A DNA stretch of 64,000 bases from Taklimakanibacter deserti (GTDB lineage: Bacteria; Pseudomonadota; Alphaproteobacteria; Rhizobiales; Aestuariivirgaceae), in assembly GCA_003574785.1 (NCBI GenBank), contig QORU01000012.1, positions 62,001 through 126,000 of the forward strand. Reading direction: 5' to 3'. The position numbers and the translations under genes are program-made. Every line of letters begins with the position of its first letter. Within the stretch, counting starts at the first letter, position 1. Shown here one piece after another: positions 38,668 through 47,678 of this stretch. A model generated the notes under the pieces. That model made no database searches. It worked only from the letters and a program-made list of their open reading frames with translations, and was not told the DNA's origin.

Positions 38668-38955
38668 ATGCCCAAGGCCTATTGGATTGCGCAAGTCACC
38701 GTGTCCAATCCCGACCAGTACAAGTATTATGCCGAAAGCGCACCCATCGCCTTCAAGAAATACGGCGCGGTGATCCTGGCGCGCGGCGGGCGTTCGGGCC
38801 AGATGGAGGGCGAGGGCCGGCCGCGCAATGTGGTGATCGAATTCCCCTCTTTTGACGATGCGGTCGCCTGCTACAACTCGCCCGAATATCAATCCGCCAA
38901 GGCCAAGCGCAAGGGTGCTGGCGAGGCCAATATCGTCATCGTCGAAGGAGTCTGA
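38668..38955 (+). CDS. DUF1330-family protein, first of a tandem pair
   Basis: A 95-residue ferredoxin-like-fold protein (MPKAYWIAQVTVSNPDQYKYY ... GGRSGQMEGEGRPRNVVIEFPS ... YNSPEYQSAKAKR). Family members are small dimers of unknown role. The next gene, two bases after the stop, is a clear paralogue, and that one overlaps dapB. A third member lies at 54.8 kb. The divergent channel gene starts 56 bp upstream. Confidence 0.88.
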   Translation: MPKAYWIAQVTVSNPDQYKYYAESAPIAFKKYGAVILARGGRSGQMEGEGRPRNVVIEFPSFDDAVACYNSPEYQSAKAKRKGAGEANIVIVEGV

Positions 38956-38957
38956 CC

Positions 38958-39248
38958 ATGCCCAAGGGCTATTGGATGGTGCATGTCACGGTGAAGGATC
39001 CGGAGCGCTACAAGGACTATGTCGCCGCCAACAAGGCGCCGCTCGAGAAATACGGTGCGAAGTTCATCGTGCGCGGCGGCAACTATGAGGTAGTCAAAGG
39101 CGCATCGCGCGAGCGCCATGTGGTCCTCGAATTCCCGTCCTTCGCCGCCGCCAAGGAGTGCTTCTTCTCCCCCGAATATCAGGCGGCGCTCGCTATCTTC
39201 AAGACCTGTGCGGAGAGCGACGTCGTCATTGTCGAAGGTGCGCCATGA
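38958..39248 (+). CDS. DUF1330-family protein, second of a tandem pair
   Basis: A 96-residue paralogue of the preceding protein with the same N-terminus ([12 protein letters not shown]) and the same FPSF..A..C..SPEYQ motif. It overlaps dapB by ATGA, so it is translationally coupled to lysine/cell-wall synthesis. The link may be genomic convenience rather than function. Confidence 0.88.
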   Translation: MPKGYWMVHVTVKDPERYKDYVAANKAPLEKYGAKFIVRGGNYEVVKGASRERHVVLEFPSFAAAKECFFSPEYQAALAIFKTCAESDVVIVEGAP

Positions 39249-40045
39249 AGATCGCCATAGCCGGCGCCTCGGGGCGCATGGGTCGCGTCCTCACCCGTAT
39301 CGTGCATGAGACCGAAGGCCTCGAGATCGCAGGCGGGCTCGAGCCCAAGGGATCGCCCTCGCTCGGCGCCGATATGGGCGAGCTCGCGGGCATTGGACTG
39401 CTCGGTGTCAGGATCAGCGATGATCCGCTGCCGCTGTTCACGAAGATCGAGGGCCTGATCGACTTCACCGTGCCGCAGGCGACGCTGGCCTTGGCCGAAT
39501 TGTCGGCGCAGGCGCGCATCGTTCATGTGATCGGCACGACCGGCATCGACAGAGCCGGCGATGAGAAGATCAAGGCTGCCGCGCGCCATGCCCGCATCGT
39601 CAAATCGGGCAATATGAGTCTGGGCGTCAATCTGCTGGCGGCCCTGGTGCGCAAGGTTGCGGCGAGCCTTGCCGAGGATTTCGACATCGAGATCCTCGAG
39701 ATGCATCACAAGCACAAGATCGACGCGCCCTCGGGCACCGCCTTGCTGCTCGGCCAGGCGGCGGCCGAGGGCCGGGCGATCGATCTCGCCAAATCGTCGG
39801 TGCGCTCGCGTGACGGCCATACGGGGGCGCGTCCCCGGGGGCATATCGGCTTCGCCACCTTGCGCGGCGGCAGTGTCGTCGGCGAGCATACGGTGATGTT
39901 CTCAGGGCCCGACGAGCGTCTCGAGCTCACGCACAAAGCGGCAAGCCGCGACATCTTTGCGAGAGGCGCGGTGCGCGCCGCCCTATGGGCCAAGGACAAG
40001 AAGCCGGGCCTCTATTCGATGGTCGATGTATTGGGATTGGAGTAA
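39245..40045 (+). CDS. dapB: 4-hydroxy-tetrahydrodipicolinate reductase DapB
   Basis: A 266-residue enzyme. The N-terminal NAD(P) motif is [13 protein letters not shown], the substrate loop has the family signature [19 protein letters not shown], and the catalytic His/Lys are within it. It catalyses the second committed step to diaminopimelate and lysine. The ATG at 39245 overlaps the upstream DUF1330 stop; gpmA follows three bases after its stop. Confidence 0.96.
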   Translation: MKIAIAGASGRMGRVLTRIVHETEGLEIAGGLEPKGSPSLGADMGELAGIGLLGVRISDDPLPLFTKIEGLIDFTVPQATLALAELSAQARIVHVIGTTGIDRAGDEKIKAAARHARIVKSGNMSLGVNLLAALVRKVAASLAEDFDIEILEMHHKHKIDAPSGTALLLGQAAAEGRAIDLAKSSVRSRDGHTGARPRGHIGFATLRGGSVVGEHTVMFSGPDERLELTHKAASRDIFARGAVRAALWAKDKKPGLYSMVDVLGLE

Positions 40046-40048
40046 TTG

Positions 40049-40669
40049 ATGGATCGCATCTTGGTGCTCGTCCGCCACGGGCAGAGCGAGTGGAATCTGA
40101 AAAACCTGTTCACCGGTTGGAAGGATCCCGGTCTCACCGAGAAAGGCATTGCCGAAGCGAAGGCGGCGGGCGAGCGCCTGAAACGTATGGGCCTCAAATT
40201 CGACATCGCCTATACCAGCGTCCTGTCCCGCGCCCAGCACACGCTCGATCTGATGCTGGCCGAGCTCGGCCAGAAGGGCCTCGAGACGGTCAGGGACCAG
40301 GCGCTCAATGAGCGCGACTATGGCGATCTGACCGGCCTCAACAAGGACGAGGCGCGCAAGAAATGGGGCGAGGAGCAGGTGCATGTCTGGCGGCGCTCCT
40401 ATGACGTGCCGCCGCCGGGCGGGGAAAGCCTGAAGGACACGCTGGCCAGGGCATTGCCTTATTATATGGTCCACATCCAGCCGGATGTGCTCTCGGGCAA
40501 AGTCGTGCTGGTCTCGGCGCATGGCAACTCGCTGCGCGCCTTGATCATGGCGCTCGAAGGCCTGACGCCGGAACAGATCCTGAAGCGCGAGCTCGAGACC
40601 GGCGTGCCGATCGTCTATCGGCTGAGGGCCGACTCGCGTCCGGAAAAGATCGAAGTCTTGAACGCCTGA
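40049..40669 (+). CDS. gpmA: 2,3-bisphosphoglycerate-dependent phosphoglycerate mutase
   Basis: A 206-residue histidine phosphatase-fold enzyme. The catalytic His10 is in [24 protein letters not shown] carries the acid/base Glu, and SAHGNSLRA holds the second His. It is shorter than the 250-residue E. coli enzyme, which is usual for alphaproteobacteria. The start at ATG 40049 is chosen over the overlapping TTG. It is coupled tightly to dapB. Confidence 0.95.
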   Translation: MDRILVLVRHGQSEWNLKNLFTGWKDPGLTEKGIAEAKAAGERLKRMGLKFDIAYTSVLSRAQHTLDLMLAELGQKGLETVRDQALNERDYGDLTGLNKDEARKKWGEEQVHVWRRSYDVPPPGGESLKDTLARALPYYMVHIQPDVLSGKVVLVSAHGNSLRALIMALEGLTPEQILKRELETGVPIVYRLRADSRPEKIEVLNA

Positions 40670-41542
40670 TCACGCGGCCTTGGCTGTGATCCCGGCTTCC
40701 CAGCCGAGGATGGCGCGTTTGCGCGTGAGCCCCCAGTGATAGCCGCAGAGGCTTCCCGACTTGCCGAGCACGCGGTGACAGGGCACCACGAAGGAGACGG
40801 GATTGCGTCCGACCGCAGCGCCCACCGCGCGCGCCGCTTTGGGCTTGCCGATGTGACTCGCGACGTCGGAATAGGTCGAGCGTTTTCCCAGGGGGATGCG
40901 CAACAGCGTTTCCCACACGCGGATCTCGAAATCAGAGCCGATGAAGACGACGCGCAAGGGCTCGTCCCTGCGCCAGTTCTCCGGCTTGAAGATGCGGTCG
41001 GCATAGGGTTTCGTGGCGAGCCAGTCCTCGATATAGGCGGCACCCGGCCAACGCGACTGCATGTCGATGAGCGTGTCCTTCTCCTGCCCGTCATCGGCGA
41101 AAGCGAGGCCGGCGAGGCCCTGGTCGGTGATCATGACCAGCGCTCGCCCGAAGGGACAGTCATGGAAGCCGAAGCGCAGCGTGAGGCCTTTGCCGCCGGC
41201 CTTGTAGAAGCCGGGCGTCATGCCTTCATGGGTGACGAAGAGATCATGCAGGCGGCCGGGCCCTGAGAGCCCGACTTCATAGGCGGTGTCGAGGATTGAG
41301 GCTGAATCGCGTAAGAGGGTTCGCGCATGGTCGAGCGTCACCGCTTGCAGGAAGGCCTTGGGGCTGAGGCCCGCCCAGCGGGTGAACAGCCGCTGCAGAT
41401 GGGTGGGGCTGAGCTCCGCCTGTTCGGCGATCGCTTCAAGCGAGGGCTGCTCGCGCCAATTCTCGTGAATGAAGGCGAGCGTTCTCTTCACGACCTCATA
41501 GTCGCGGGCCGGAGTGGAGAGGGTTTCGATCTCAGGTGTCAT
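40670..41542 (-). CDS. Ada-like methylated-DNA methyltransferase with AraC-type domain
   Basis: A 290-residue protein: an AraC-type helix-turn-helix (about 15-110, SLEAIAEQAELSPTHLQRLFTRWAGLSPKAFLQ), a ribonuclease-like domain, and the O6-methylguanine methyltransferase domain with active Cys in VPCHRVLG. The N-terminal zinc domain of classic Ada, which takes methyl groups from phosphotriesters and switches the regulator on, is missing. It therefore repairs O6-methylguanine and may bind DNA, but its activation must differ from E. coli Ada. It is convergent with gpmA at touching stops. Confidence 0.9.
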   Translation of the reverse strand: MTPEIETLSTPARDYEVVKRTLAFIHENWREQPSLEAIAEQAELSPTHLQRLFTRWAGLSPKAFLQAVTLDHARTLLRDSASILDTAYEVGLSGPGRLHDLFVTHEGMTPGFYKAGGKGLTLRFGFHDCPFGRALVMITDQGLAGLAFADDGQEKDTLIDMQSRWPGAAYIEDWLATKPYADRIFKPENWRRDEPLRVVFIGSDFEIRVWETLLRIPLGKRSTYSDVASHIGKPKAARAVGAAVGRNPVSFVVPCHRVLGKSGSLCGYHWGLTRKRAILGWEAGITAKAA

Positions 41543-41605
41543 GGGCTGAATCTAAGGAGGCCCACTCGCCGAAACCACCCGATTCTTGCTGCAGCTAAAT
41601 CCTTG

Positions 41606-42082
41606 TCAAATATGAGGTTTTGCTAGCGCAGCGCGGAGCAGGTCGGCGACTTGCTTGCGGTCATGGGCGCCGAGGAACCGGCCGATCTCGGTGCGCTCGC
41701 CGCGGAAGCGCAAATAAAGGCCGCCGATCAGATCGCGCTCCTTGTCCTCCTCGAGCTCGACCTTGACCCATGAGCGGGTGAAATGCAGTTCCTCGCGCTG
41801 CTTGTCGTGGTCGAAGCGCTGGAGGATGAGCTCATGCGCGGTGACCTCGATGCGCTCTTCCTTCAGCGCGTCGGCATAGTTCTTGCGGAAAGCCCACCAG
41901 ACGAGCGCCACGTCGGCGCCGAGGAACGGCGCGATCGGCCAGGCGCCGAGCAGATAGAAGGCCGTCCCGGCCACGAAATTGAGGCCGATGAGCGCCGCCA
42001 TCAGGATGATGAAGCCTTTCCGGCCGAGCGAGCGATAGGGCCTGAGGACGGCGCGGAAAGTCTGGTCTGGGGCTTCGCTCAT
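41606..42082 (-). CDS. DUF2244-family integral membrane protein
   Basis: A 158-residue protein with two close hydrophobic helices (about 28-70: FIILMAALIGLNFVAGTAFYL, then PIAPFLGADVALVWWAF), an RSLGRKGF motif before them, and a soluble C-terminal part. This matches DUF2244, an alphaproteobacterial family found near nth. Function is unknown. It is divergent from nth, about 60 bp away. Confidence 0.85.
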   Translation of the reverse strand: MSEAPDQTFRAVLRPYRSLGRKGFIILMAALIGLNFVAGTAFYLLGAWPIAPFLGADVALVWWAFRKNYADALKEERIEVTAHELILQRFDHDKQREELHFTRSWVKVELEEDKERDLIGGLYLRFRGERTEIGRFLGAHDRKQVADLLRAALAKPHI

Positions 42083-42141
42083 GGCTTGATCTTAGTCGCA
42101 AGCTGGGCTCTGGTCACGGAGCTTCAAGGGAGCCCAGAATC

Positions 42142-42798
42142 ATGGCGCCAAGACGGCTCAAGCCCGATCAGATCGCGGAAGTCTTTCGCCGTTTCAGAAA
42201 GGCCGATCCTGACCCTGAGGGCGAGCTCGATTATCTCAATCCCTACACGCTTCTCGTCGCCGTCGCTCTGTCCGCCCAGGCGACCGATGTCAGCGTCAAT
42301 CGTGCCACCGGTCCCTTGTTCAAGATCGCCGATACGCCCGAGAAGATGCTGGCCCTCGGCGAGGAGAAACTCATCTCTCATATCCGCGCCATTGGTCTCT
42401 ACCGGACGAAGGCCAAGAACGTCATAGCGCTGTCGAAGATGCTGATCGACAAGCATGGCGGTGAAGTGCCGCGCCAGCGCGCAAGCCTCGAAGAGCTGCC
42501 GGGCGTCGGCCGCAAGACCGCGAATGTCGTGCTCAACATCGCCTTCGGCGAGCCGACCATCGCGGTCGACACGCATATTTTCCGGGTCGGCAACCGCACC
42601 GGCCTGGCGCCGGGAAAGACGCCGCTCGATGTCGAGCTCAAGCTCGAGAAGGTCGTGCCGCCGGAATACAAGCGCCACGCCCATCGCTGGCTCATCCTGC
42701 ATGGCCGCTATATCTGCAAGGCGAGGAAGCCCGAATGTCCGCGCTGCCTGATCGCAGACCTGTGCCTCTTCAAGCCTAAGACCGCTTCAGTCCCTTGA
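42142..42798 (+). CDS. nth: Endonuclease III
   Basis: A 218-residue DNA glycosylase/AP lyase. The helix-hairpin-helix with catalytic Lys is LEELPGVGRKTANVVL, the catalytic Asp is in TIAVDTHIFRV, and the C-terminal 4Fe-4S cluster motif is CKARKPECPRCLIADLC. It excises oxidised pyrimidines. Its last 23 bases overlap the 3' end of the convergent EI24/CysZ gene. Confidence 0.97.
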   Translation: MAPRRLKPDQIAEVFRRFRKADPDPEGELDYLNPYTLLVAVALSAQATDVSVNRATGPLFKIADTPEKMLALGEEKLISHIRAIGLYRTKAKNVIALSKMLIDKHGGEVPRQRASLEELPGVGRKTANVVLNIAFGEPTIAVDTHIFRVGNRTGLAPGKTPLDVELKLEKVVPPEYKRHAHRWLILHGRYICKARKPECPRCLIADLCLFKPKTASVP

Positions 42799-43432
42799 AG
42801 ATGTGGACGAAGTAGCTGGTCGAGAACAGCGGCACGGTGAGATTGACGAGGGGCACCAGAGCGAGGACGGCGGGGATGAAGCCCGCGGCGAAGACCTGGG
42901 TCGAATTCTCGCGCCTGAGCTGCTTCGCCTCCGCGACCGGCATGTGACGCATCGCCGCCATCTCGAAATATTCCCGGCTGAGCAGATAGGCATTGGCGAC
43001 CAGGAGGGCGATGGCGCCGATGCCGAAGAGCAGCATCGGCAGCACGGCCAGATTGACGATGAGGACGAGTAGGCCGAATTGCAAGCCGAGCAGGGCGGCT
43101 CGCAGCACCGGCAAGTCCCGGCCCGGCATATCTCCCGGGTAGTGCTTGCGCTCGACCAGGCGCGCGATATGGTCGAGATAGAGCCCGGCGAACAGCGCCG
43201 TCACCGGCGCGATCATGAAGAAGGCGAGCACCGTCAGGCCGAGGCCGGCCGCGACCTCGATGACGGCGTTGCCCCAGCCCCAGGGCGCGAGCTTCAGCGC
43301 ATCGAGCAGCATCACCGTGCCGGCGACGACGGCGATGAGGAGCAGCACCGCAAGGCCGACGGCCTTGAACAGAACGCTACGGAAATCGGGGGAGAGGAGG
43401 TCGGCCAGGGCCGTGAAGGCGGCTTTGATCAT
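42776..43432 (-). CDS. EI24/CysZ-family membrane protein
   Basis: A 218-residue protein with several long hydrophobic helices and the family motif YLLSREYFEMAAMRHM. CysZ members carry sulfate across the inner membrane; alphaproteobacterial relatives are usually annotated only by domain. It overlaps nth by 23 bp tail to tail. The adenosine kinase gene is divergent, 90 bp away. Confidence 0.85.
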   Translation of the reverse strand: MIKAAFTALADLLSPDFRSVLFKAVGLAVLLLIAVVAGTVMLLDALKLAPWGWGNAVIEVAAGLGLTVLAFFMIAPVTALFAGLYLDHIARLVERKHYPGDMPGRDLPVLRAALLGLQFGLLVLIVNLAVLPMLLFGIGAIALLVANAYLLSREYFEMAAMRHMPVAEAKQLRRENSTQVFAAGFIPAVLALVPLVNLTVPLFSTSYFVHIFKGLKRS

Positions 43433-43522
43433 GGTCCCTTGAGGTAATGATCCCGGCTTGCGGGGGCAAGAGCGATCCTGTAGGGGCTCGGGCTCCTCCG
43501 CTCAATTTTTCCAAAGGCCATC

Positions 43523-44518
43523 ATGATTCAGCCTGATTTCGACGTCCTCACCATCGGCAATGCCATTGTCGATGTCTTTTCGCGCGTCGAGGAAAGCTTC
43601 CTCGCCCGCCATAATGTCACCAAGGGCATGATGCGCCTCGTTTCGGAGAAGGAATCGGCCGAGCTTTTCGAAGACATGGGGCCGTCCACCCAGATTTCCG
43701 GCGGCTCGGGCGCCAATACCGCCGTCGGCGTCGCCTCCTTCGGTGGCAAGGTCGCCTTCATCGGCAAGGTAAAGGCCGACAGGCTGGGCAAGGTCTTCAC
43801 TCATGACACGCAATCGTCGGGCGTGCATTTCGCCACGCCGCATGCGGCGTCGGGTCCGTCGACCGCGAGTTCCCTGATCCTCATCACGCCCGATGGCGAG
43901 CGCACGATGAATACGTTCCTCGGCGCCTGCGTGCATCTGGCGCCCGGCGACATCGATGAAGCGGTCGTCGCTTCATCCAAGGTGACTTATCTCGAAGGTT
44001 ATCTTTGGGATCCGCCGCTCGCCAAGGAGGCCTTCAAGAAGGCGGCGCGCATCGCCCGCGCGGCCAGGAGGCTCGTTTCCATCACGCTTTCCGATTCCTT
44101 CTGCGTCGACCGTCATCGTGACAGCTTTCTCGACCTGATCAGGAGCGACATCGACATCCTCTTCGCCAATGAGAAGGAGATCAAGTCGCTCTATCAGGTC
44201 GATGATTTCGATGCGGCAATGCAGCGCGCGCGCCAGGACTGCGCCATTGCCGCGCTGACCCGCTCGGAAGCGGGATGCGTCATCGTCAAGGGCGGCGAGG
44301 TTCATGTCGTCGAGGCGCATCCGGTCGAGCAGGTGGTGGATGCGACAGGCGCCGGCGATCTCTTCGCCTCGGGATTCCTTTATGGCTTCACCCGCGATCT
44401 GCCCTTGGCGCAATGCGCAAGACTCGGCGCGCTCGCGGCGGCGGAAGTGATTTCCCATGTCGGCGCCCGTCCGCAGATCTCGCTCAACGCCCATGCCAAG
44501 GCGGCCGGCCTATTGTAG
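43523..44518 (+). CDS. PfkB-family sugar kinase, probable adenosine kinase
   Basis: A 331-residue ribokinase-fold enzyme. It opens with FDVLTIGNAIVDVFSRVEE; the N-terminal substrate motif is GGSGANTAVGVASFGGKVAFIGKV and the catalytic/anion-hole motif VVDATGAGDLFASGFLYG. This subgroup in alphaproteobacteria is annotated as adenosine kinase, which salvages adenosine to AMP; the ligand is inferred. ELM1 starts 11 bp downstream and is probably co-transcribed. Confidence 0.88.
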   Translation: MIQPDFDVLTIGNAIVDVFSRVEESFLARHNVTKGMMRLVSEKESAELFEDMGPSTQISGGSGANTAVGVASFGGKVAFIGKVKADRLGKVFTHDTQSSGVHFATPHAASGPSTASSLILITPDGERTMNTFLGACVHLAPGDIDEAVVASSKVTYLEGYLWDPPLAKEAFKKAARIARAARRLVSITLSDSFCVDRHRDSFLDLIRSDIDILFANEKEIKSLYQVDDFDAAMQRARQDCAIAALTRSEAGCVIVKGGEVHVVEAHPVEQVVDATGAGDLFASGFLYGFTRDLPLAQCARLGALAAAEVISHVGARPQISLNAHAKAAGLL

Positions 44519-44529
44519 TCTTGGCAGCC

Positions 44530-45603
44530 ATGATGCAGGCGGAGCCGGTTCGCGCGCAATATCTGGTCTGGGTCCTTCAAGGCGCCCGCGAGGGTGACAA
44601 TGCCCAGGCGCGAGCGCTGGCGGAACGGCTGGGCGCCGCTTTCGTGCTCAAGCGCCTCAAATGGTCGCCCTTCCATCTCCTGCCCAACGCCGTCACCCGT
44701 GCCGGACTCCTGGCGGTCGACAGGGAGCGTTCCGACAGCCTGTCGCCACCCTGGCCTGACGCCGTCATCGCGGTCGGCCGCCGCACCGCGCCGATCGCGG
44801 TGTGGATCAAGCGGCAATCGGAAGGCAGGACCAGGCTCATCCATCTCGGCCGGCCACGCTTCCCGCTCAACCGCTTCGATCTCGTCATCACCACGCCGCA
44901 ATATGCGCTTCCCGACGGGCCCAATGTCGTCAAGGCGTTGCTGCCGATGACCAGCGCAGTTCCCAAACCCGACGGCGCGGCCTGGCACGAGCGCTTTGCG
45001 CATCTGCCGAAACCTTGGACCGGCGTGCTGGTGGGCGGGAGCACTTTTCCCTTCCTCTTCGGCCGCGCCGAAGCGGTGGGCTTCAGCGAGAAGCTCAGAG
45101 CCTATCAGCAGCAGCACCCGGGATCGTTGCTCGTCTCGACATCGCCGCGCACCGACAAGGATGTTGCGCGGATCCTCGCGGAAGCCGTGGACCAGGAAGG
45201 CTACGTCCATCGCTGGACCAGTGGTGCCGATAACCCGCATCACTTCATATTGAGCGAGGCCGAACGCTTCATCGTCACCGAGGACAGCGCCTCGATGCTC
45301 GCCGAGGCCTGCCGGTCGCGAAAGCCGGTCGAGATTTATGAATTGCCGCGCTTGCCCTTGCCCTTATCCTGGCAGGGGCAAAGCGGGCTTGCCGCCTATC
45401 TGGCGCGCGCCGGCCTTTTGTCGCCGCCGCGCGATACCCGCAAGCTGCGCGACGATATCGTCCACCGCGGCCATGCCCGCCTTCTGGGCGATACCGGCAC
45501 TCGTCCCTTTGTGCCTTATGCCGATGAGTGGGTGGAGATCGCCGCCCGCATCGATGCCATGCTCAGCGCGCATCCCGGCGAAGTGGAATCACTTCGCCGA
45601 TAA
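44530..45603 (+). CDS. ELM1-family protein (mitochondrial-fission-ELM1-like)
   Basis: A 357-residue protein (ATG 44530, or 44533). It opens with YLVWVLQGAREGDNAQARALAE, the hallmark of this family, then has VIAVGRRTAPIAVWIKR and a glycosyltransferase-B-like C-terminal half (SEAERFIVTEDSASMLAEACRSRKPV). Plant ELM1 helps mitochondrial division; in alphaproteobacteria the role is unknown, though the fold suggests a nucleotide-sugar enzyme. A very strong hairpin follows the stop. Confidence 0.85.
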   Translation: MMQAEPVRAQYLVWVLQGAREGDNAQARALAERLGAAFVLKRLKWSPFHLLPNAVTRAGLLAVDRERSDSLSPPWPDAVIAVGRRTAPIAVWIKRQSEGRTRLIHLGRPRFPLNRFDLVITTPQYALPDGPNVVKALLPMTSAVPKPDGAAWHERFAHLPKPWTGVLVGGSTFPFLFGRAEAVGFSEKLRAYQQQHPGSLLVSTSPRTDKDVARILAEAVDQEGYVHRWTSGADNPHHFILSEAERFIVTEDSASMLAEACRSRKPVEIYELPRLPLPLSWQGQSGLAAYLARAGLLSPPRDTRKLRDDIVHRGHARLLGDTGTRPFVPYADEWVEIAARIDAMLSAHPGEVESLRR

Positions 45604-45628
45604 GGATTCGCGCCAAATAGATACATTG

Positions 45629-45675
45629 GAGCAAATCCTCATCGCCAAAGTCTGCAACTTTGGCGGGATTTGCTC
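45629..45675. terminator. Large two-tier palindrome between convergent genes
   Basis: The outer arms GAGCAAATC (45629-45637) and GATTTGCTC (45667-45675) and the inner arms CGCCAAAGT (45643-45651) and ACTTTGGCG (45657-45665) are both perfect, with loop ctgca. It probably terminates both ELM1 and the pentapeptide gene, whose stop codon touches its edge. No T-run. Confidence 0.7.
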
Positions 45676-46403
45676 TAGTCTTCGGCGCAGGGCCATTGAG
45701 ACGGCATGGTGAGGCCAGCCGGCAATTTCGTCTTGGCATCGCCGCAGGCCATGTCGATCTGCATCTGGGTGAGATCGACGACCTGGCTCAGATCGACGCC
45801 TTCGAGGCGCGCCCAATAGAGATAGGTACGCTTGAAGGAGGCACCAGAAAGATTGGCCCCGCTGAAAGCCGCGCGCTGCAGCATGGCGCCCGAAAGATTG
45901 GCGCCCGAAAGATTGGCCTTGACGAAGCTGTTGCGCGGGAATTCGCCGTCCGAGAGATCGGCGCCCGAGAGATCGGCGCCATCGAAGCTCACGCGCAGGA
46001 ATTCGGCTTTGACGAGGCGCGCGCCCTTGAGGATCGCACCCGTAAAGTCGGCCCGGCTGGACAGACTCTTTTCCAGATTGGCGCCCGAGAGGTCGGCCTC
46101 TTTGAAGGAGGTGCGGACGAGTTCGCTGATCTGAAGATTGGCATTGGTAAGCTTGGCCGAGGCCAGGCTGGTGCCGGACAGGAACGCGCCTTCAAGATTT
46201 GCCCCCGCGAGGTCGCTGCCGTCAAGTTGCAATAGCTGCTTGTTGCAACCCGACCAGTCGACGGACGGGGCGGCCTCCGATTTGCATCCGGCTTGCGCCC
46301 CCGCAACGAAGAACCAGACGAACAGGAGAGAAAGGCCAAACCTCGCCACAGATCCACACACGCTATCGCCTCCCATCGACAATCCGGCCATGATTATACG
46401 CAT
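45675..46403 (-). CDS. Exported pentapeptide-repeat protein
   Basis: A 242-residue protein with an N-terminal signal peptide (hydrophobic LSLLFVWFFVAGAQAGC, cleaved or lipid-modified at the Cys). About 22 pentapeptide units A(D/N)LxG run from about residue 60 to 210, predicted to form a right-handed beta helix (for example DLAGANLEGAFLSGTSL, ANLSGANLSGA). Export argues against a gyrase-mimic (Qnr) role; an envelope structural role is possible. Start codon is uncertain: ATGs at 46403, 46391 and 46376 are all in frame. Confidence 0.85.
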   Translation of the reverse strand: MRIIMAGLSMGGDSVCGSVARFGLSLLFVWFFVAGAQAGCKSEAAPSVDWSGCNKQLLQLDGSDLAGANLEGAFLSGTSLASAKLTNANLQISELVRTSFKEADLSGANLEKSLSSRADFTGAILKGARLVKAEFLRVSFDGADLSGADLSDGEFPRNSFVKANLSGANLSGAMLQRAAFSGANLSGASFKRTYLYWARLEGVDLSQVVDLTQMQIDMACGDAKTKLPAGLTMPSQWPCAED

Positions 46404-46456
46404 GGAGCCGGAAAAAGCTCCATGCGTTAGTGATGTTGCGTCCGTGTTTCGGCAGT

Positions 46457-46939
46457 TTAGCGACCGGCGTAGCGCAGCCTGAGACCGGCAATGCCGGCGG
46501 CGACATTGAGGCCGGTCTGGCCCTGAATGCTCAGAGGCTGAAGGGCAATGGTCTTCTTGAAGCCGCCGACCAGCACATTGGCGCCGAGGCCTACGCCGAC
46601 CGTCGCTTGGGCCGAAACACCCCCATAACTTCCGGCAAGCGCGCCCGCGTTGACCCTGCCGGGCGCGAAGACCGCCCAGGTCATGTAGCTCTTGCTGGTA
46701 AAGCCGATGTCGAGCCCGACCCGGGTGATCGACCCTGTATAGCGTTCAACCCGGCCGCCGTTCGCCGAACGGAAACGGCAGTTCATCCGCGTGCTCGATC
46801 CGAGGATCAGCCCGACGCTGCCCGCGACCGTGCAGTTGAGCGAACCGATTCTGACACCGCTGCGCGCCGAGGCCGGGCTTGCGGCCGCGAGGGCGGCGAC
46901 AAGGGCGACGGCGCCTGCAGATACGATCCATTTTTTCAT
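46457..46939 (-). CDS. DUF992-family secreted protein
   Basis: A 160-residue protein with a clear signal peptide (residues 1-25, ending ASA). The mature part begins GVRIGSLNCTVAGSVGLILGSS, with two Cys probably forming a disulfide, and ends in a Gly/Ala-rich region. This matches DUF992, a periplasmic family largely limited to Hyphomicrobiales. Function is unknown. Confidence 0.88.
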   Translation of the reverse strand: MKKWIVSAGAVALVAALAAASPASARSGVRIGSLNCTVAGSVGLILGSSTRMNCRFRSANGGRVERYTGSITRVGLDIGFTSKSYMTWAVFAPGRVNAGALAGSYGGVSAQATVGVGLGANVLVGGFKKTIALQPLSIQGQTGLNVAAGIAGLRLRYAGR

Positions 46940-47214
46940 GACAGAGTCCTCTTTGTGGGTTTGATGGTATGAAAAACGTCCTGGTGACGTCGCCGGTTCC
47001 CCGAAATTTCCCTAATGTTTTTAAGCAATTGCCTTTTTGGTAGGGGGTGAACCCCGGGACCGAGGCGAGCGCCCCGGTTCCATACATGACCAAACGGCCA
47101 CACCTTGGCGGAATTGTGGGCATGCCCTCGGGCAGGCCGCCGGCGTCAGCAGGTCGATTCAACGGGTGGAAACGATCCCGCCCCACTCCCGGTCGCACGG
47201 GCTCGTCGCCGCCG

Positions 47215-47595
47215 TCATTTCAACAGGACGACGCTCTCCTGCTCATTGGGGTCGGTGCGCGCGATGAGGGCGCGGGCGACCTGGTTCGTCGGATTGAACG
47301 GCTGATGCGGCACGCCGGCCGGAATATAGATGAAGTCGCCCGCCTCGACCCGGTCGTGATGTTCGAGACTGTTTCCGTGGCGAAACTCGGCAGCGCCTTC
47401 GAGCATATAGATCGCGGTCTCATGCGCTTCATGGAAATGCGGTTTGGCTTCGGCACCGGGCGCCATCTCCAGCATGTGCATGCAGATGGCTTTCGATCCG
47501 CTGGACTCTGCCGATATGCCGGAAAAGTAATCAAGTCCCTGTTTGCCGCGAAAGCCTTCGCCACGGCCGCGGCGGATGATCTTGCATGTGCTCAT
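47215..47595 (-). CDS. Single-domain cupin protein
   Basis: A 126-residue beta-barrel. The first cupin motif gives metal ligands in PHFHEAHETAIYMLEG and the second in DFIYIPAGVPHQPFN. Such proteins are dioxygenases, isomerases or ligand binders; nothing here fixes the substrate. It stands alone, with a 275-bp gap to DUF992 and divergent from a small gene on the right. Confidence 0.85.
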   Translation of the reverse strand: MSTCKIIRRGRGEGFRGKQGLDYFSGISAESSGSKAICMHMLEMAPGAEAKPHFHEAHETAIYMLEGAAEFRHGNSLEHHDRVEAGDFIYIPAGVPHQPFNPTNQVARALIARTDPNEQESVVLLK

Positions 47596-47678
47596 GCGGC
47601 GAATGTAGTCGCAAATGGTGCCAGGCTCAATCCGGCCGGCACGCGATCCCGAAAAATAAAACCCTTTTTGGAGATGGA

